Shown here: piece after piece, positions 1-7,176 of the stretch
How the letters are laid out: the number at the start of each line of letters is the position of its first letter
Numbering within the stretch: the first letter of the stretch is position 1
From: Deltaproteobacteria bacterium
GTDB taxonomy: Bacteria; Desulfobacterota; Desulfobacteria; Desulfobacterales; ETH-SRB1
DNA: 7,377 bases
Assembly: GCA_003647525.1 (NCBI GenBank)
Contig: QMMZ01000084.1
Span: 1 to 7,377, forward strand
Direction of reading: 5' to 3'
Translations under genes and position numbers: made by a program
Notes under the pieces: model-generated
Told to the model about the DNA's origin: nothing
What the model saw: the letters and a program-made list of their open reading frames with translations, nothing else
Databases searched by the model: none

Positions 1-31
1 GGATGCGTACTAATTGCTGCGCCGCAGTAAC

Positions 32-77
32 GATGGATGCAGCGCAACGCAGAAAATGGACTTTTTGCGAAGCCATC
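32..77. repeat. possible intergenic repeat remnant upstream of purA
   Basis: This segment is bounded by GATGG (32-36) and CCATC (73-77), a short inverted pair. Just before it is the near-perfect palindrome CTGCGCCGCAG (17-27). The stretch GGACTTTTTGCGAAGCCATC (58-77) resembles a motif I recall as recurrent between genes of sulfate-reducing deltaproteobacteria. Only one copy is in this window, so its repeat status is recollection rather than something shown here. It ends 3 bp before the purA ribosome binding site. Confidence 0.25.
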
Positions 78-80
78 ATT

Positions 81-87
81 AAAGGAG
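81..87 (+). promoter_or_regulatory. ribosome binding site of purA
   Basis: AAAGGAG lies 7 nt before the GTG at 95. An in-frame TAA at 89-91 rules out any longer reading frame, so this site and the GTG fix the purA start. Confidence 0.85.
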
Positions 88-91
88 CTAA

Positions 92-1384
<1,293 letters not shown>

Positions 1385-1395
1385 CATCATTTCCA

Positions 1396-1424
1396 TTGAC
1401 AATATTCAGATAGTAACATAAATA
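1396..1424 (+). promoter_or_regulatory. candidate promoter for tRNA-Pro
   Basis: A perfect TTGACA is present at 1396-1401, just after purA. The best -10 candidates are CATAAA at 1417-1422 (15-nt spacer, 4 of 6 consensus bases) or TAAATA at 1419-1424 (17-nt spacer, 3 of 6). A transcript from here would run through the palindromic element into the tRNA. The -35 is good and the -10 is weak. Confidence 0.3.
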
Positions 1425-1436
1425 TTTTTCCCGAAG

Positions 1437-1580
1437 TGAGACCTTTGAAAAACGTTCAGTTTTGTTCAAGTTCAAGGATGGCGAAGATTTTAACCGGAGA
1501 AATACATTGAGTATTTTGAGGATTAAAATCTGAGACAGACATAGAAATTGGGCAAAAGGGGAAGTTTTTCAAAGGTCTCA
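1437..1580. repeat. 144-bp palindromic, MITE-like element with 17-bp terminal inverted repeats
   Basis: TGAGACCTTTGAAAAAC at 1437-1453 is repeated exactly in inverted form at 1564-1580. The interior is also self-complementary. Segment 1460-1472 pairs imperfectly with 1545-1557. AGATTTTAA at 1485-1493 pairs perfectly with 1523-1531. AAATAC at 1500-1505 pairs with GTATTT at 1511-1516 around the loop ATTGA. The whole element could therefore fold as one long interrupted hairpin in DNA or RNA. It encodes no protein I can recognise; an antisense frame runs through it and the tRNA but looks spurious. It resembles a non-autonomous miniature transposable element or a REP-type palindrome. I see no clear target-site duplication. 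Confidence 0.8.
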
Positions 1581-1584
1581 AAGT

Positions 1585-1661
1585 CGGGACGTGGCTCAGC
1601 CTGGTAGAGCACAGCGTTCGGGACGCTGGGGTCGCTGGTTCAAATCCAGTCGTCCCGACCA
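1585..1661 (+). tRNA. tRNA-Pro, anticodon CGG
   Basis: A complete 77-nt cloverleaf is present. The acceptor stem CGGGACG (1585-1591) pairs fully with CGTCCCG (1651-1657), followed by discriminator A and an encoded CCA. The D arm pairs GCTC (1594-1597) with GAGC (1607-1610). The anticodon stem CAGCG/CGCTG (1612-1616, 1624-1628) encloses loop TTCGGGA with anticodon CGG at 1619-1621, which reads CCG codons. The T arm GCTGG/CCAGT (one G-U pair) encloses TTCAAAT. The C1-G72 pair and A73 are typical of bacterial tRNA-Pro. It stands alone, with a repeat ending 4 bp before its 5' end and no clear terminator after it. Confidence 0.97.
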
Positions 1662-1777
1662 TTTCACTTCTAATAAATACAATTAGTTATCATTAATCTT
1701 CCAAATTTGGCAAATTACGCCCGAATTCTTTTTTTTCTACACTTAGCGAGCCCTTAAGGCTTTCGCATAACGACTTT

Positions 1778-1969
1778 TCAAACTCGGAGCCATCGTGGTG
1801 CCTCAAATTTAGGATATAGTGGCTGTAAGATGTGTTCACATATTTCCTCTGCAATTATTGAATCCTTAATATTTGCCAGGGTCTTTTTAAAAACATGAGA
1901 TCTGGTTTGAGGAATAAGAGTATCAATGAATGAAGGATGCCGAGAAATCAATTGAATCTTTAAGAACAA
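1778..1969 (-). pseudogene. possible coding remnant, unknown family
   Basis: This open frame of 63 codons begins only at TTG. It is closed upstream by a stop at 1973-1975, with no ribosome binding site I trust. The translation has a protein-like composition (for example SRHPSFIDTLIPQTRSHVF, then helical KKTLANIKDSIIAEEICEHI) rather than the low-complexity look of random AT-rich frames. That is the only reason to list it. I do not recognise the family. It could be a fragment of a decayed gene or plain chance, and its start overlaps another weak frame on the opposite strand. Confidence 0.15.
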
Positions 1970-2085
1970 GGCTTAATGAAGTCATCAGGTTCCTTGGAAA
2001 GCTGCCTGTTGAAGTTCCTCATGATATTTCTTACAGGCATTTGAGAAAATTCGTTGCCAATGTGGAAAGCCATTGGTTCATGTGA
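1930..2085 (+). CDS. possible small hypothetical protein or gene remnant (51 aa)
   Basis: This short frame starts at the ATG at 1930, directly after an in-frame TGA, and stops at 2083-2085. The product begins MKDAEKSIESLRTRLNEVI, probably helical or coiled-coil, and continues with LPVEVPHDISYRHLRKFVAN. The composition looks like protein, but no Shine-Dalgarno lies at a usable distance (the nearest purine-rich GAGG is about 18 nt away). I do not recognise a family. It may be the tail of a degraded gene, such as a transposase or plasmid-type protein, but nothing here identifies it. Confidence 0.2.
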   Translation: MKDAEKSIESLRTRLNEVIRFLGKLPVEVPHDISYRHLRKFVANVESHWFM

Positions 2086-2278
2086 AAAAAAGCACGTATC
2101 GAGGACAAAGAGAGACATTCTGACTTTTCCATCCTTTGAACTATCCTGAAACTATGTAAAAAATGTAATAGAATTTATGTAATTAACCTCCCAATTTCAC
2201 ACTTTTTTCACTCTTCATTTTTTTGTATAATTGAGTCAACTATCTGTAATCTAAAACAGACTTTCCCTACAACTCAAA

Positions 2279-2303
2279 TTTGCATGTTTTTTGCATGTAT
2301 GAT
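2279..2303 (+). promoter_or_regulatory. direct repeat and candidate -10 upstream of the STN-like gene
   Basis: TTTGCATGT occurs at 2279-2287 and again at 2290-2298, with an 11-bp period, about one DNA turn. This spacing suits tandem binding of a regulator. TATGAT (2298-2303, 5 of 6 consensus -10 bases) overlaps the second copy, though no good -35 lies 16-18 bp before it. The site is about 80 bp ahead of the ATG at 2383. Confidence 0.3.
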
Positions 2304-2382
2304 AGAAATTTATACCTAAATTAAGTGATTGTTGAAGTTATACCTATTCCTTTATCCCTATGCATAGGAGGGCTCTTAAAAC

Positions 2383-2952
2383 ATGGTCAGAAAAAACTCG
2401 GATCTATTTCTTTGTATCTTAATTACTTTTTTCATTGGATTTTGGTCAAGAGCTGATGGCGCAACTGTCATAAAGGAAGACCTGAACATTAAGTTTAATG
2501 AAGGGAAGCTCTCTGTTGATATAAGAGATATAGATGTTAAGATGATTTTTAGGGTATTGGAGGAAAAAGGCAAGATAGAAATTTTCAACAAGAAGATTTT
2601 ACCGGATAGAAAAATCAGCATAAAATTCAAAGAATTAAAAACAGAAAAAGGTATCAGGAAATTGATGCACGCTTGTGGTGTTGAAAACTACGCGAGTATA
2701 TTCACAAAGGAAGCTAAAACAGGTAAACCAAGACTCGCAAAGTTAATACTCATAAAGGCAGGAATTGGTCCCGCACCAGTTGAGAAAAAGATCGAGGCAA
2801 CCGAAGTCAGCGAAAAGGAGATTGAAAAGGCAGAGCGGGAAACACTTATTGAAACAATAATGCCAATGCTGGAAGGGGCCGATGAAGAAACTCGCCATGA
2901 TATAATAGAGGAGATTATGGAGGGGGAACTCACTATACTTGATGAAGATTAA
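2383..2952 (+). CDS. exported STN/secretin N-domain-like protein
   Basis: This 189-residue protein has an N-terminal signal peptide: charged MVRKNSD, a hydrophobic core at about residues 8-21, then a likely cleavage site near 24-27 (SRADGA). Residues 42-126 follow the pattern of the STN/secretin N0 fold. A strand (LSVDIRDI) is followed by a helix (DVKMIFRVLEEKG), paired strands (KIEIFN, KISIKFKEL), a second helix (EKGIRKLMHACGV) and a final strand. In secretins and TonB receptors this fold makes periplasmic contacts. Here there is no pore or barrel domain, only an acidic helical tail (130-189) rich in Glu and Lys. AGGAGG at 2366-2371 lies 11 nt before the ATG. The rhodanese gene follows after 124 bp in the same direction. 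The fold assignment is by pattern and the role is unknown. Confidence 0.8.
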   Translation: MVRKNSDLFLCILITFFIGFWSRADGATVIKEDLNIKFNEGKLSVDIRDIDVKMIFRVLEEKGKIEIFNKKILPDRKISIKFKELKTEKGIRKLMHACGVENYASIFTKEAKTGKPRLAKLILIKAGIGPAPVEKKIEATEVSEKEIEKAERETLIETIMPMLEGADEETRHDIIEEIMEGELTILDED

Positions 2953-3076
2953 AAGGAGGTGGTCTATCTTTAAAAGGAAGGCGATGTTATCTTCCATTTT
3001 AGAGTAAGGAGATGAAATCTGGTAGGGATATGTGTGACAGTTAGTGTTAATAACTCAAAATCAAGAGGAGGTAGGA

Positions 3077-3763
3077 ATGAAAAAGATAGTTACAACTTTT
3101 GCTGTGGTTATGTTTACATTGTCGATGATGGCAATAGCAAATGCTGGAGACCCGCCTGCTCCTTCTGACTACTGTGTAACTGCGGCAAGGGCAAATAACA
3201 TGGTAGCAAACGATGGAGCTATTCTCATAGATTGCAGAACACTGGAGGAGTGTTACTGGGTGGGAAACCCTGCGGACGCGGACGGAAATCCGATTGCTTA
3301 CAATATTTCCTATAAGCTGTGGACATCCCGAATTGATTGTGAAGCAAAAAAACCCATTTTAAGAACCGTTAAACATCTTTTTGGTTTTTTTATAAGACGG
3401 ACATTTCCTGATAAAGACACTCCACTTATACTTATGTGCCGAAGTGGCAAGCGTAGCAGTGAAGCTCTAACATATTTGTATTCAAAGGGGTACGAGAAGG
3501 TCTACGAAATCGATAATTATCTTAAAGAGAGTACTGTTGGCGGTCCTGGTGGCCGGGGGGGTTTCCAGGGCAGCAGTAGCGATCGTCTTGATTCTTACGT
3601 AGGTTACAGGGGATGGCCTGATAGGAATGGTGACATTTCGACTATACAAAACCCAGACTGGGAGCCATCACTCGCCAGTCAGTCAGTCTCCTGGGTGGAT
3701 ACCGGCCTTCCCATAACACAAAAATTAGATTGCAGTAAAACCTGGCTATATATGTGGCGCTGA
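3077..3763 (+). CDS. periplasmic rhodanese-like domain protein
   Basis: Rhodanese domains carry sulfur as a cysteine persulfide, and this one is predicted to be exported. A signal peptide spans residues 1-23 (MKKIVTTF, then a hydrophobic core, cleavage after ANA). The domain runs from about residue 30 to 150. It includes the AILIDCRTLEE strand region and the active-site loop CRSGKRS at 121-127, with Cys121 as the expected catalytic residue, followed by EALTYLYSKGYEKVYEI. Additional cysteines are at 33, 53, 59, 88 and 219. A glycine-rich linker (155-165) leads to a tail containing WVDTGLPITQK, a type of ending I associate with periplasmic rhodaneses. I chose the ATG at 3077 because GAGGAGG lies 5 nt upstream and the signal peptide begins there; an upstream TTG at 3044 is less likely. 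The length is 228 residues. A tandem TGA-TAA stop and a strong terminator follow. The sulfur substrate is unknown. Confidence 0.88.
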   Translation: MKKIVTTFAVVMFTLSMMAIANAGDPPAPSDYCVTAARANNMVANDGAILIDCRTLEECYWVGNPADADGNPIAYNISYKLWTSRIDCEAKKPILRTVKHLFGFFIRRTFPDKDTPLILMCRSGKRSSEALTYLYSKGYEKVYEIDNYLKESTVGGPGGRGGFQGSSSDRLDSYVGYRGWPDRNGDISTIQNPDWEPSLASQSVSWVDTGLPITQKLDCSKTWLYMWR

Positions 3764-3792
3764 TAAACCGGAGATTAGACCGCATACTGTAT

Positions 3793-3829
3793 AGGCCTTT
3801 TAAGAAGTTTTCTTAAAAGGCCTTTTTTT
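3793..3829 (+). terminator. intrinsic terminator after the rhodanese gene
   Basis: A perfect 14-bp stem, AGGCCTTTTAAGAA (3793-3806) with 3810-3823, encloses a 3-nt loop and runs into seven Ts (3823-3829). It lies 30 bp past the rhodanese stop. The last Ts form part of the stop codon of the convergent minus-strand gene. In the minus direction the hairpin is not followed by a T-run, so it should work mainly for plus-strand transcripts. Confidence 0.95.
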
Positions 3830-4661
3830 AATCCCATTCTTCTTCATAAATTTCCGCATTCATTGCCTGTTCAGGGAGTTCAATAGCCAATAATTTGTTA
3901 TAGTTATGGTATGTATAAATTGTTTTTACATTGATTATCATTTTAAATGACTCATTCATTATCTCTTTCTCGATTACTGCTTTCATCTGCATATGGCATT
4001 TTACAGGAAGAAATGTATCTTTTGATGTCCACATCTTCATATCCATCTCTTTAACCACATCTCTATAAGCCAAATTAAGTAGTTTCAAAAGAGGGTGTTC
4101 TTCCTCCTGCTCCATTATTACCTTCCAGAAAACCTCTTTATCAGGTTCTATGGTGAGCAAATAACAATCAGGTTTTCCAAGGATTTCATCTTGCGAGTAA
4201 GTTATCTTAGAGCTCATAAGCAATCCCATCTGCTTTTTGAGATGATTCTCATTATCAAATTTGTTCCCAGACACCTCAAATTTTTTCCAGCAACCTTCTT
4301 TTCCGCTACTGTGTAAATAAAGATATTCCATAGTATCAAAAACATACATCTCAGTCTGGGTTGACCTGGATTGCGCTTTATCAGTAGTCCATTCATCAAT
4401 GTTAATCGATACTTTCATCCTCTTGTTTTTGACATCCACATGGCCGTTGCCCTTTGATCTCAAAATTTCAGGTGAATCTTCCCCTGTAATAGATGTTTCT
4501 ATGTACCTTTCCATGTCATAACAATAACTTTCTATATTCTTTGAGACTTCTATGGCATTCCCTCTTATTTGCCCACCGGTAATGGCCTTTATACAACCAT
4601 GTGAAATAATAAAAGGGGATATTATTAAGCAGATTATTAAAAGAAAAGAAATTCGAGTCAT
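3828..4661 (-). CDS. putative lipoprotein, LolA/LppX-like or DUF6612-like
   Basis: The 277-residue product has a signal sequence (MTRISFLLIICLIISPFIIS) ending at HGC, which gives a likely lipidated Cys23. The lipobox SHGC departs from the usual L-A/S-G/A-C, so simple secretion is possible. The rest resembles outer-membrane lipoprotein-carrier-like folds. There are amphipathic strands such as GHVDVKNKRMKVSINIDEW (73-91), then TEMYVFDTMEYLYLHSSG (103-120), an aromatic GCWKKFEV block, and late KMWTSKDTFLPVKCHMQMKA (209-228) followed by paired strands. No catalytic residues are evident, so a hydrophobic-ligand or lipid-binding role is an inference. The second of two adjacent ATGs (4661) is preferred because GAGG (4671-4668) lies 6 nt before it. 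The frame is open for 55 more codons upstream, but that would bury the signal peptide. The stop overlaps the convergent terminator. Confidence 0.75.
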   Translation of the reverse strand: MTRISFLLIICLIISPFIISHGCIKAITGGQIRGNAIEVSKNIESYCYDMERYIETSITGEDSPEILRSKGNGHVDVKNKRMKVSINIDEWTTDKAQSRSTQTEMYVFDTMEYLYLHSSGKEGCWKKFEVSGNKFDNENHLKKQMGLLMSSKITYSQDEILGKPDCYLLTIEPDKEVFWKVIMEQEEEHPLLKLLNLAYRDVVKEMDMKMWTSKDTFLPVKCHMQMKAVIEKEIMNESFKMIINVKTIYTYHNYNKLLAIELPEQAMNAEIYEEEWD

Positions 4662-5166
4662 CATACACCTCACATTAAGGGCTCCAATTGGCCATATAAC
4701 GTGCTTTGCATGCCGGTTTATAGCTTGGGGTAACGAGAACTGTATTGCGAAGTTAAAAAAGTTGCTGCCCAGGATATTCTCATACATCAAATAAGGCAGA
4801 ATAGAAAAATAAACGCATAAAATCATAGACGAAAGCCAGCGCTGAGATATCAGGGGCCACGCGTAAGACCAATTCGTTTATGGATTTCTCGTCATTTATC
4901 TCAAGATTCTATATTGTCGAATAATTTCCGCAGCATGAGCTTTAAAATAACTTATGGGTTTTATTGAAACGCTTAATTTCATATGCAGGCCCTCCCCTTA
5001 ATGAGATACAACCCATATTAAAACCAAATTTAGACTGGAGCCAGGATTTTTTGTGGTACCTGTAATCTGTAACAGTCAATTTCTCTTTTTCAATGCGCAC
5101 ATATATTTTTCTTCAAAATACGTTCCAACCTAAGTTGATCTCAAGTTGCTAAATATTTTTTTGGAT

Positions 5167-5202
5167 AAAAAAAGGGTTGTGGAATATTCCACGACCCTTT
5201 TT
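5167..5202. terminator. orphan bidirectional intrinsic terminator
   Basis: GGGTTGTGGAA (5174-5184) pairs with TTCCACGACCC (5187-5197) with one G-U pair and a 2-nt TA centre; the stem is extended by A-T pairs. Seven As precede it and five Ts follow, so it could stop transcription in either direction. No gene ends nearby: the closest coding region upstream on the plus strand is more than 1.3 kb away. Confidence 0.85.
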
Positions 5203-5228
5203 GTTTTCAATACATTGCTAAAAAGATA

Positions 5229-5363
5229 GAGGCGGTCCGACAACATTGTTTTACAATAACCGCATTAACATTATATGCATTCTGCATTGAACTTAAAACA
5301 TCTCAGCTACTGATTCATATAATCTGATCGAAACGGATTTTAACTTATTTGTCGGACCGGCTC
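5229..5363. repeat. 135-bp element bounded by 15-bp inverted repeats
   Basis: GAGGCGGTCCGACAA (5229-5243) matches the inverse of TTGTCGGACCGGCTC (5349-5363) at 14 of 15 positions. The ends are GC-rich against an AT-rich surround. The interior carries three GCATT copies between about 5262 and 5288 but no coding frame. This fits a miniature inverted-repeat element or an end pair of a lost insertion. No clear target duplication is visible. Confidence 0.6.
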
Positions 5364-5580
5364 TTTGAATTAACTATAAGCAAATAATATGCCCGTATTT
5401 TGTTACAAGAACTATATGAATAGTTTAAACGCTTACCTACAACCCATTAAAGCTTTTTTTAATAATTAATATGGGAATTAAAGTCAACAAAATAATCTTA
5501 AATATATTTATATTGTGGCTTATAATACATAATGATTATGACAATATTTACATAATTTGTAACCGTTCACGGTTTGAAAC

Positions 5581-5654
5581 TTGAAATTGGAAAGTAGAAA
5601 TTGGGAAGAACAGTACAAAAGCATGAATGCCCAATTTCTAATTTCTAATTTCAA
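5581..5654. repeat. inverted repeat built from AATTTCT-type heptamers
   Basis: The 25-bp arm at 5581-5605 is inverted at 5630-5654 with 23 of 25 matches, around a 24-nt loop. The right arm contains tandem heptamers (AATTTCT twice, then AATTTC). A small palindrome ACCGTTCACGGT lies just before it at about 5562-5573. Such degenerate AATTTCT/AGAAATT palindromes recur between genes in many environmental genomes, from memory. It could form a hairpin in the leader of the downstream glycosyltransferase gene if transcription begins this far upstream. Confidence 0.7.
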
Positions 5655-5763
5655 TGTTCCTTACCATAATTTAAATAAAAAAACCGGTCTTTACCTTAAC
5701 TGCTTTTTATGATAATATTTTTTAGTCATTATAACGGGTTGCAATAATATAAAATTTAGCCTA

Positions 5764-7176
5764 ATGAAAATAGCATTTATCCATTATCACCTGAAGACGG
5801 GCGGAGTTACAACCGTTTTAAAACAACAGATAGAAGCCCTGAAAGAACAATGTGAGGTTTTTGTACTATCAGGAGAACTTCCTGATATATCCTTTCCTGC
5901 TGATTCAGTGCATATCCCCGGCCTCGGTTATGACAGCCAGTCACAAAAAATATACAGGCACGAAGAAGTTGCGGATAACATAATAAAAGCTGTTTTTTCA
6001 AGATGGAATAATGGATGCGATCTTCTGCATGTTCACAATCCCATGCTTGCAAAAAATATAAATTTTTTAAAAATTCTCAAAGCTCTTCAAAAAAGGGGAA
6101 TAAGGCTTTTTTTACAAATTCACGATTTTGCCGAAGACGGGCGGCCTTTATCATATTTTTCTGAAGAATATGTTTCAGATTGTCACTACGGAGTAATTAA
6201 CTCGCGAGATTACAATATATTGCTTAAAGCCGGCCTTAAAAAACAAGGCCTTCATAAAATATTCAACACAATCAACCCCATTGATTCTGATAAAAAAGAA
6301 TCGTGCATAAAAAACTACGTTTTATATCCCATACGCGCTATAAGAAGAAAAAATATTGGTGAAGCAATACTTCTGTCACTTTTCTTCGAGAACAATGAAA
6401 CTCTTACTATAACGCTTCCGCCTAACAGTATGTCTGATATTATAAGCTACGCTGGATGGAAAAATTTTGTTAAAAAAAATAATCTTGATGTAGAATTTGA
6501 AGCCGGCCTGAAAAATGATTTTTCAGAGCTGGTGCTTTCAGCAAAATTTATTATTACTACAAGCATAAGTGAAGGCTTTGGTTTTTCTTTTCTTGAGCCG
6601 TGGACAGCAAAAAAAAATCTCTGGGGAAGAAAACTCCCTGATATATGCTATGACTTTGAAAAAAACGGGATTGCGCTTGATCATCTTTATGATAAATTTC
6701 TTATTCCACTTGAATGGATAGGCAAAGATAAATTTTATGAGGTTTGGAAGGCATGTATTTTAAAAAACTGTTCTCTCTTTGACTTCAAAATTAATGAAAA
6801 AGAAATACAAAAATCTTTTGCAAAAATAACCGGAAATAACAATATCGATTTTGGACTGCTTTATGAACCATTTCAAAAACAGATAATTTCTCATGTATTA
6901 TCAAGTAAAAATAAGGCAAAAAAACTAATTAAGCTTAATCCATATCTTTTCCGTCTCGCAAATAGTCTGTTAAACAATAAAGAGTTGATACAAAACAACA
7001 TGAATGCAGTTCTGAATAATTACAACAAAACAACTTACAAAAAAAACCTGCTGAAAATTTATTCAAAAATAATTAATAATCCAGTCCATCAAAGCCTGGA
7101 TAAAAACATATTGCTTTCAGAGTTTATAAATCTCGAACAATTCAGCCTGCTTAAATGGAACGATTATGTTGAGTAA
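5764..7176 (+). CDS. glycosyltransferase, GT-B fold, GT4-like
   Basis: This is a 470-residue cytoplasmic or membrane-peripheral enzyme predicted to move a sugar from a nucleotide donor to an acceptor, probably in surface-glycan synthesis. The N-terminal Rossmann half starts MKIAFIHYHLKTGGVTTVLK, with the Gly-Gly loop at 13-14. LLHVHNPMLAKN (87-98) and IHDFAEDGRP (119-128) are acceptor-side motifs. The C-terminal half has YPIRAIRRKNIGEA (188-201), which supplies Arg and Lys for donor phosphates, and SISEGFGFSFLEPW, whose Glu270 and Glu278 form the EX7E motif of the family. Residues after about 335 form an Asn/Lys-rich helical extension I cannot place. The start fits the family N terminus, but no Shine-Dalgarno precedes it. 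The next gene overlaps its last 11 nt. Sugar and acceptor are unknown. Confidence 0.88.
   Translation: MKIAFIHYHLKTGGVTTVLKQQIEALKEQCEVFVLSGELPDISFPADSVHIPGLGYDSQSQKIYRHEEVADNIIKAVFSRWNNGCDLLHVHNPMLAKNINFLKILKALQKRGIRLFLQIHDFAEDGRPLSYFSEEYVSDCHYGVINSRDYNILLKAGLKKQGLHKIFNTINPIDSDKKESCIKNYVLYPIRAIRRKNIGEAILLSLFFENNETLTITLPPNSMSDIISYAGWKNFVKKNNLDVEFEAGLKNDFSELVLSAKFIITTSISEGFGFSFLEPWTAKKNLWGRKLPDICYDFEKNGIALDHLYDKFLIPLEWIGKDKFYEVWKACILKNCSLFDFKINEKEIQKSFAKITGNNNIDFGLLYEPFQKQIISHVLSSKNKAKKLIKLNPYLFRLANSLLNNKELIQNNMNAVLNNYNKTTYKKNLLKIYSKIINNPVHQSLDKNILLSEFINLEQFSLLKWNDYVE

Larger units (their letters stand above)
1662..2382. other. 720-bp gap without a convincing gene
   Basis: This is AT-rich sequence between the tRNA and the STN-like gene. 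It contains the 10-bp palindrome CCAAATTTGG (1701-1710), a T-run at 1731-1738 with no good stem before it, two weak opposed coding remnants (1778-1969 minus and 1930-2085 plus), and a direct-repeat patch near 2279-2298. No duplicate of the tRNA 3' end is seen, so there is no sign here of an integrated element. It may be a decayed gene region. Confidence 0.6.
4674..5763. other. 1.1-kb gap without a convincing gene
   Basis: This is an AT-rich region upstream of both the minus-strand lipoprotein gene and the glycosyltransferase. It contains a bidirectional terminator (5167-5202) and two inverted-repeat elements (5229-5363 and 5581-5654), each listed separately. Between 4827 and 5160 I see no gene, only short frames such as 4979-5065 plus (28 codons, no start). 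A TATAAA on the minus strand at about 4718-4723 could be a -10 for the lipoprotein gene, but it lacks a good -35. No tRNA, rRNA or known riboswitch pattern is recognised. Confidence 0.6.

Noticed and set aside
1585..1661. Phage or island attachment site at the tRNA 3' end
   Set aside because: I found no second copy of the tRNA 3' end in the window and no integrase gene.
1456..1662. Minus-strand frame of 68 codons across the tRNA and palindrome
   Set aside because: It is antisense to an intact tRNA. Its start (MVGTTGFEPATPASRT) is the familiar spurious product of tRNA complements.
2376..2997. Several minus-strand frames opposite the STN-like gene
   Set aside because: Ser/Ile-rich low-information translations typical of antisense reading; the plus strand has the signal peptide and ribosome site.
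3044..3076. TTG start 11 codons before the rhodanese ATG
   Set aside because: The signal peptide and a good GAGGAGG both point to the ATG at 3077; the TTG frame runs through the ribosome site.
4095..4794. Plus- and minus-strand alternative frames over the lipoprotein gene
   Set aside because: They overlap the supported gene and show no domain pattern or start signals.
4662..4826. 55-codon N-terminal extension of the lipoprotein gene
   Set aside because: It would place the signal peptide internally. A ribosome site matches the inner ATG at 4661.
5581..5654. CRISPR-like repeat array
   Set aside because: The repeats are tandem heptamers in one hairpin; there are no regularly spaced unique spacers and no cas genes.
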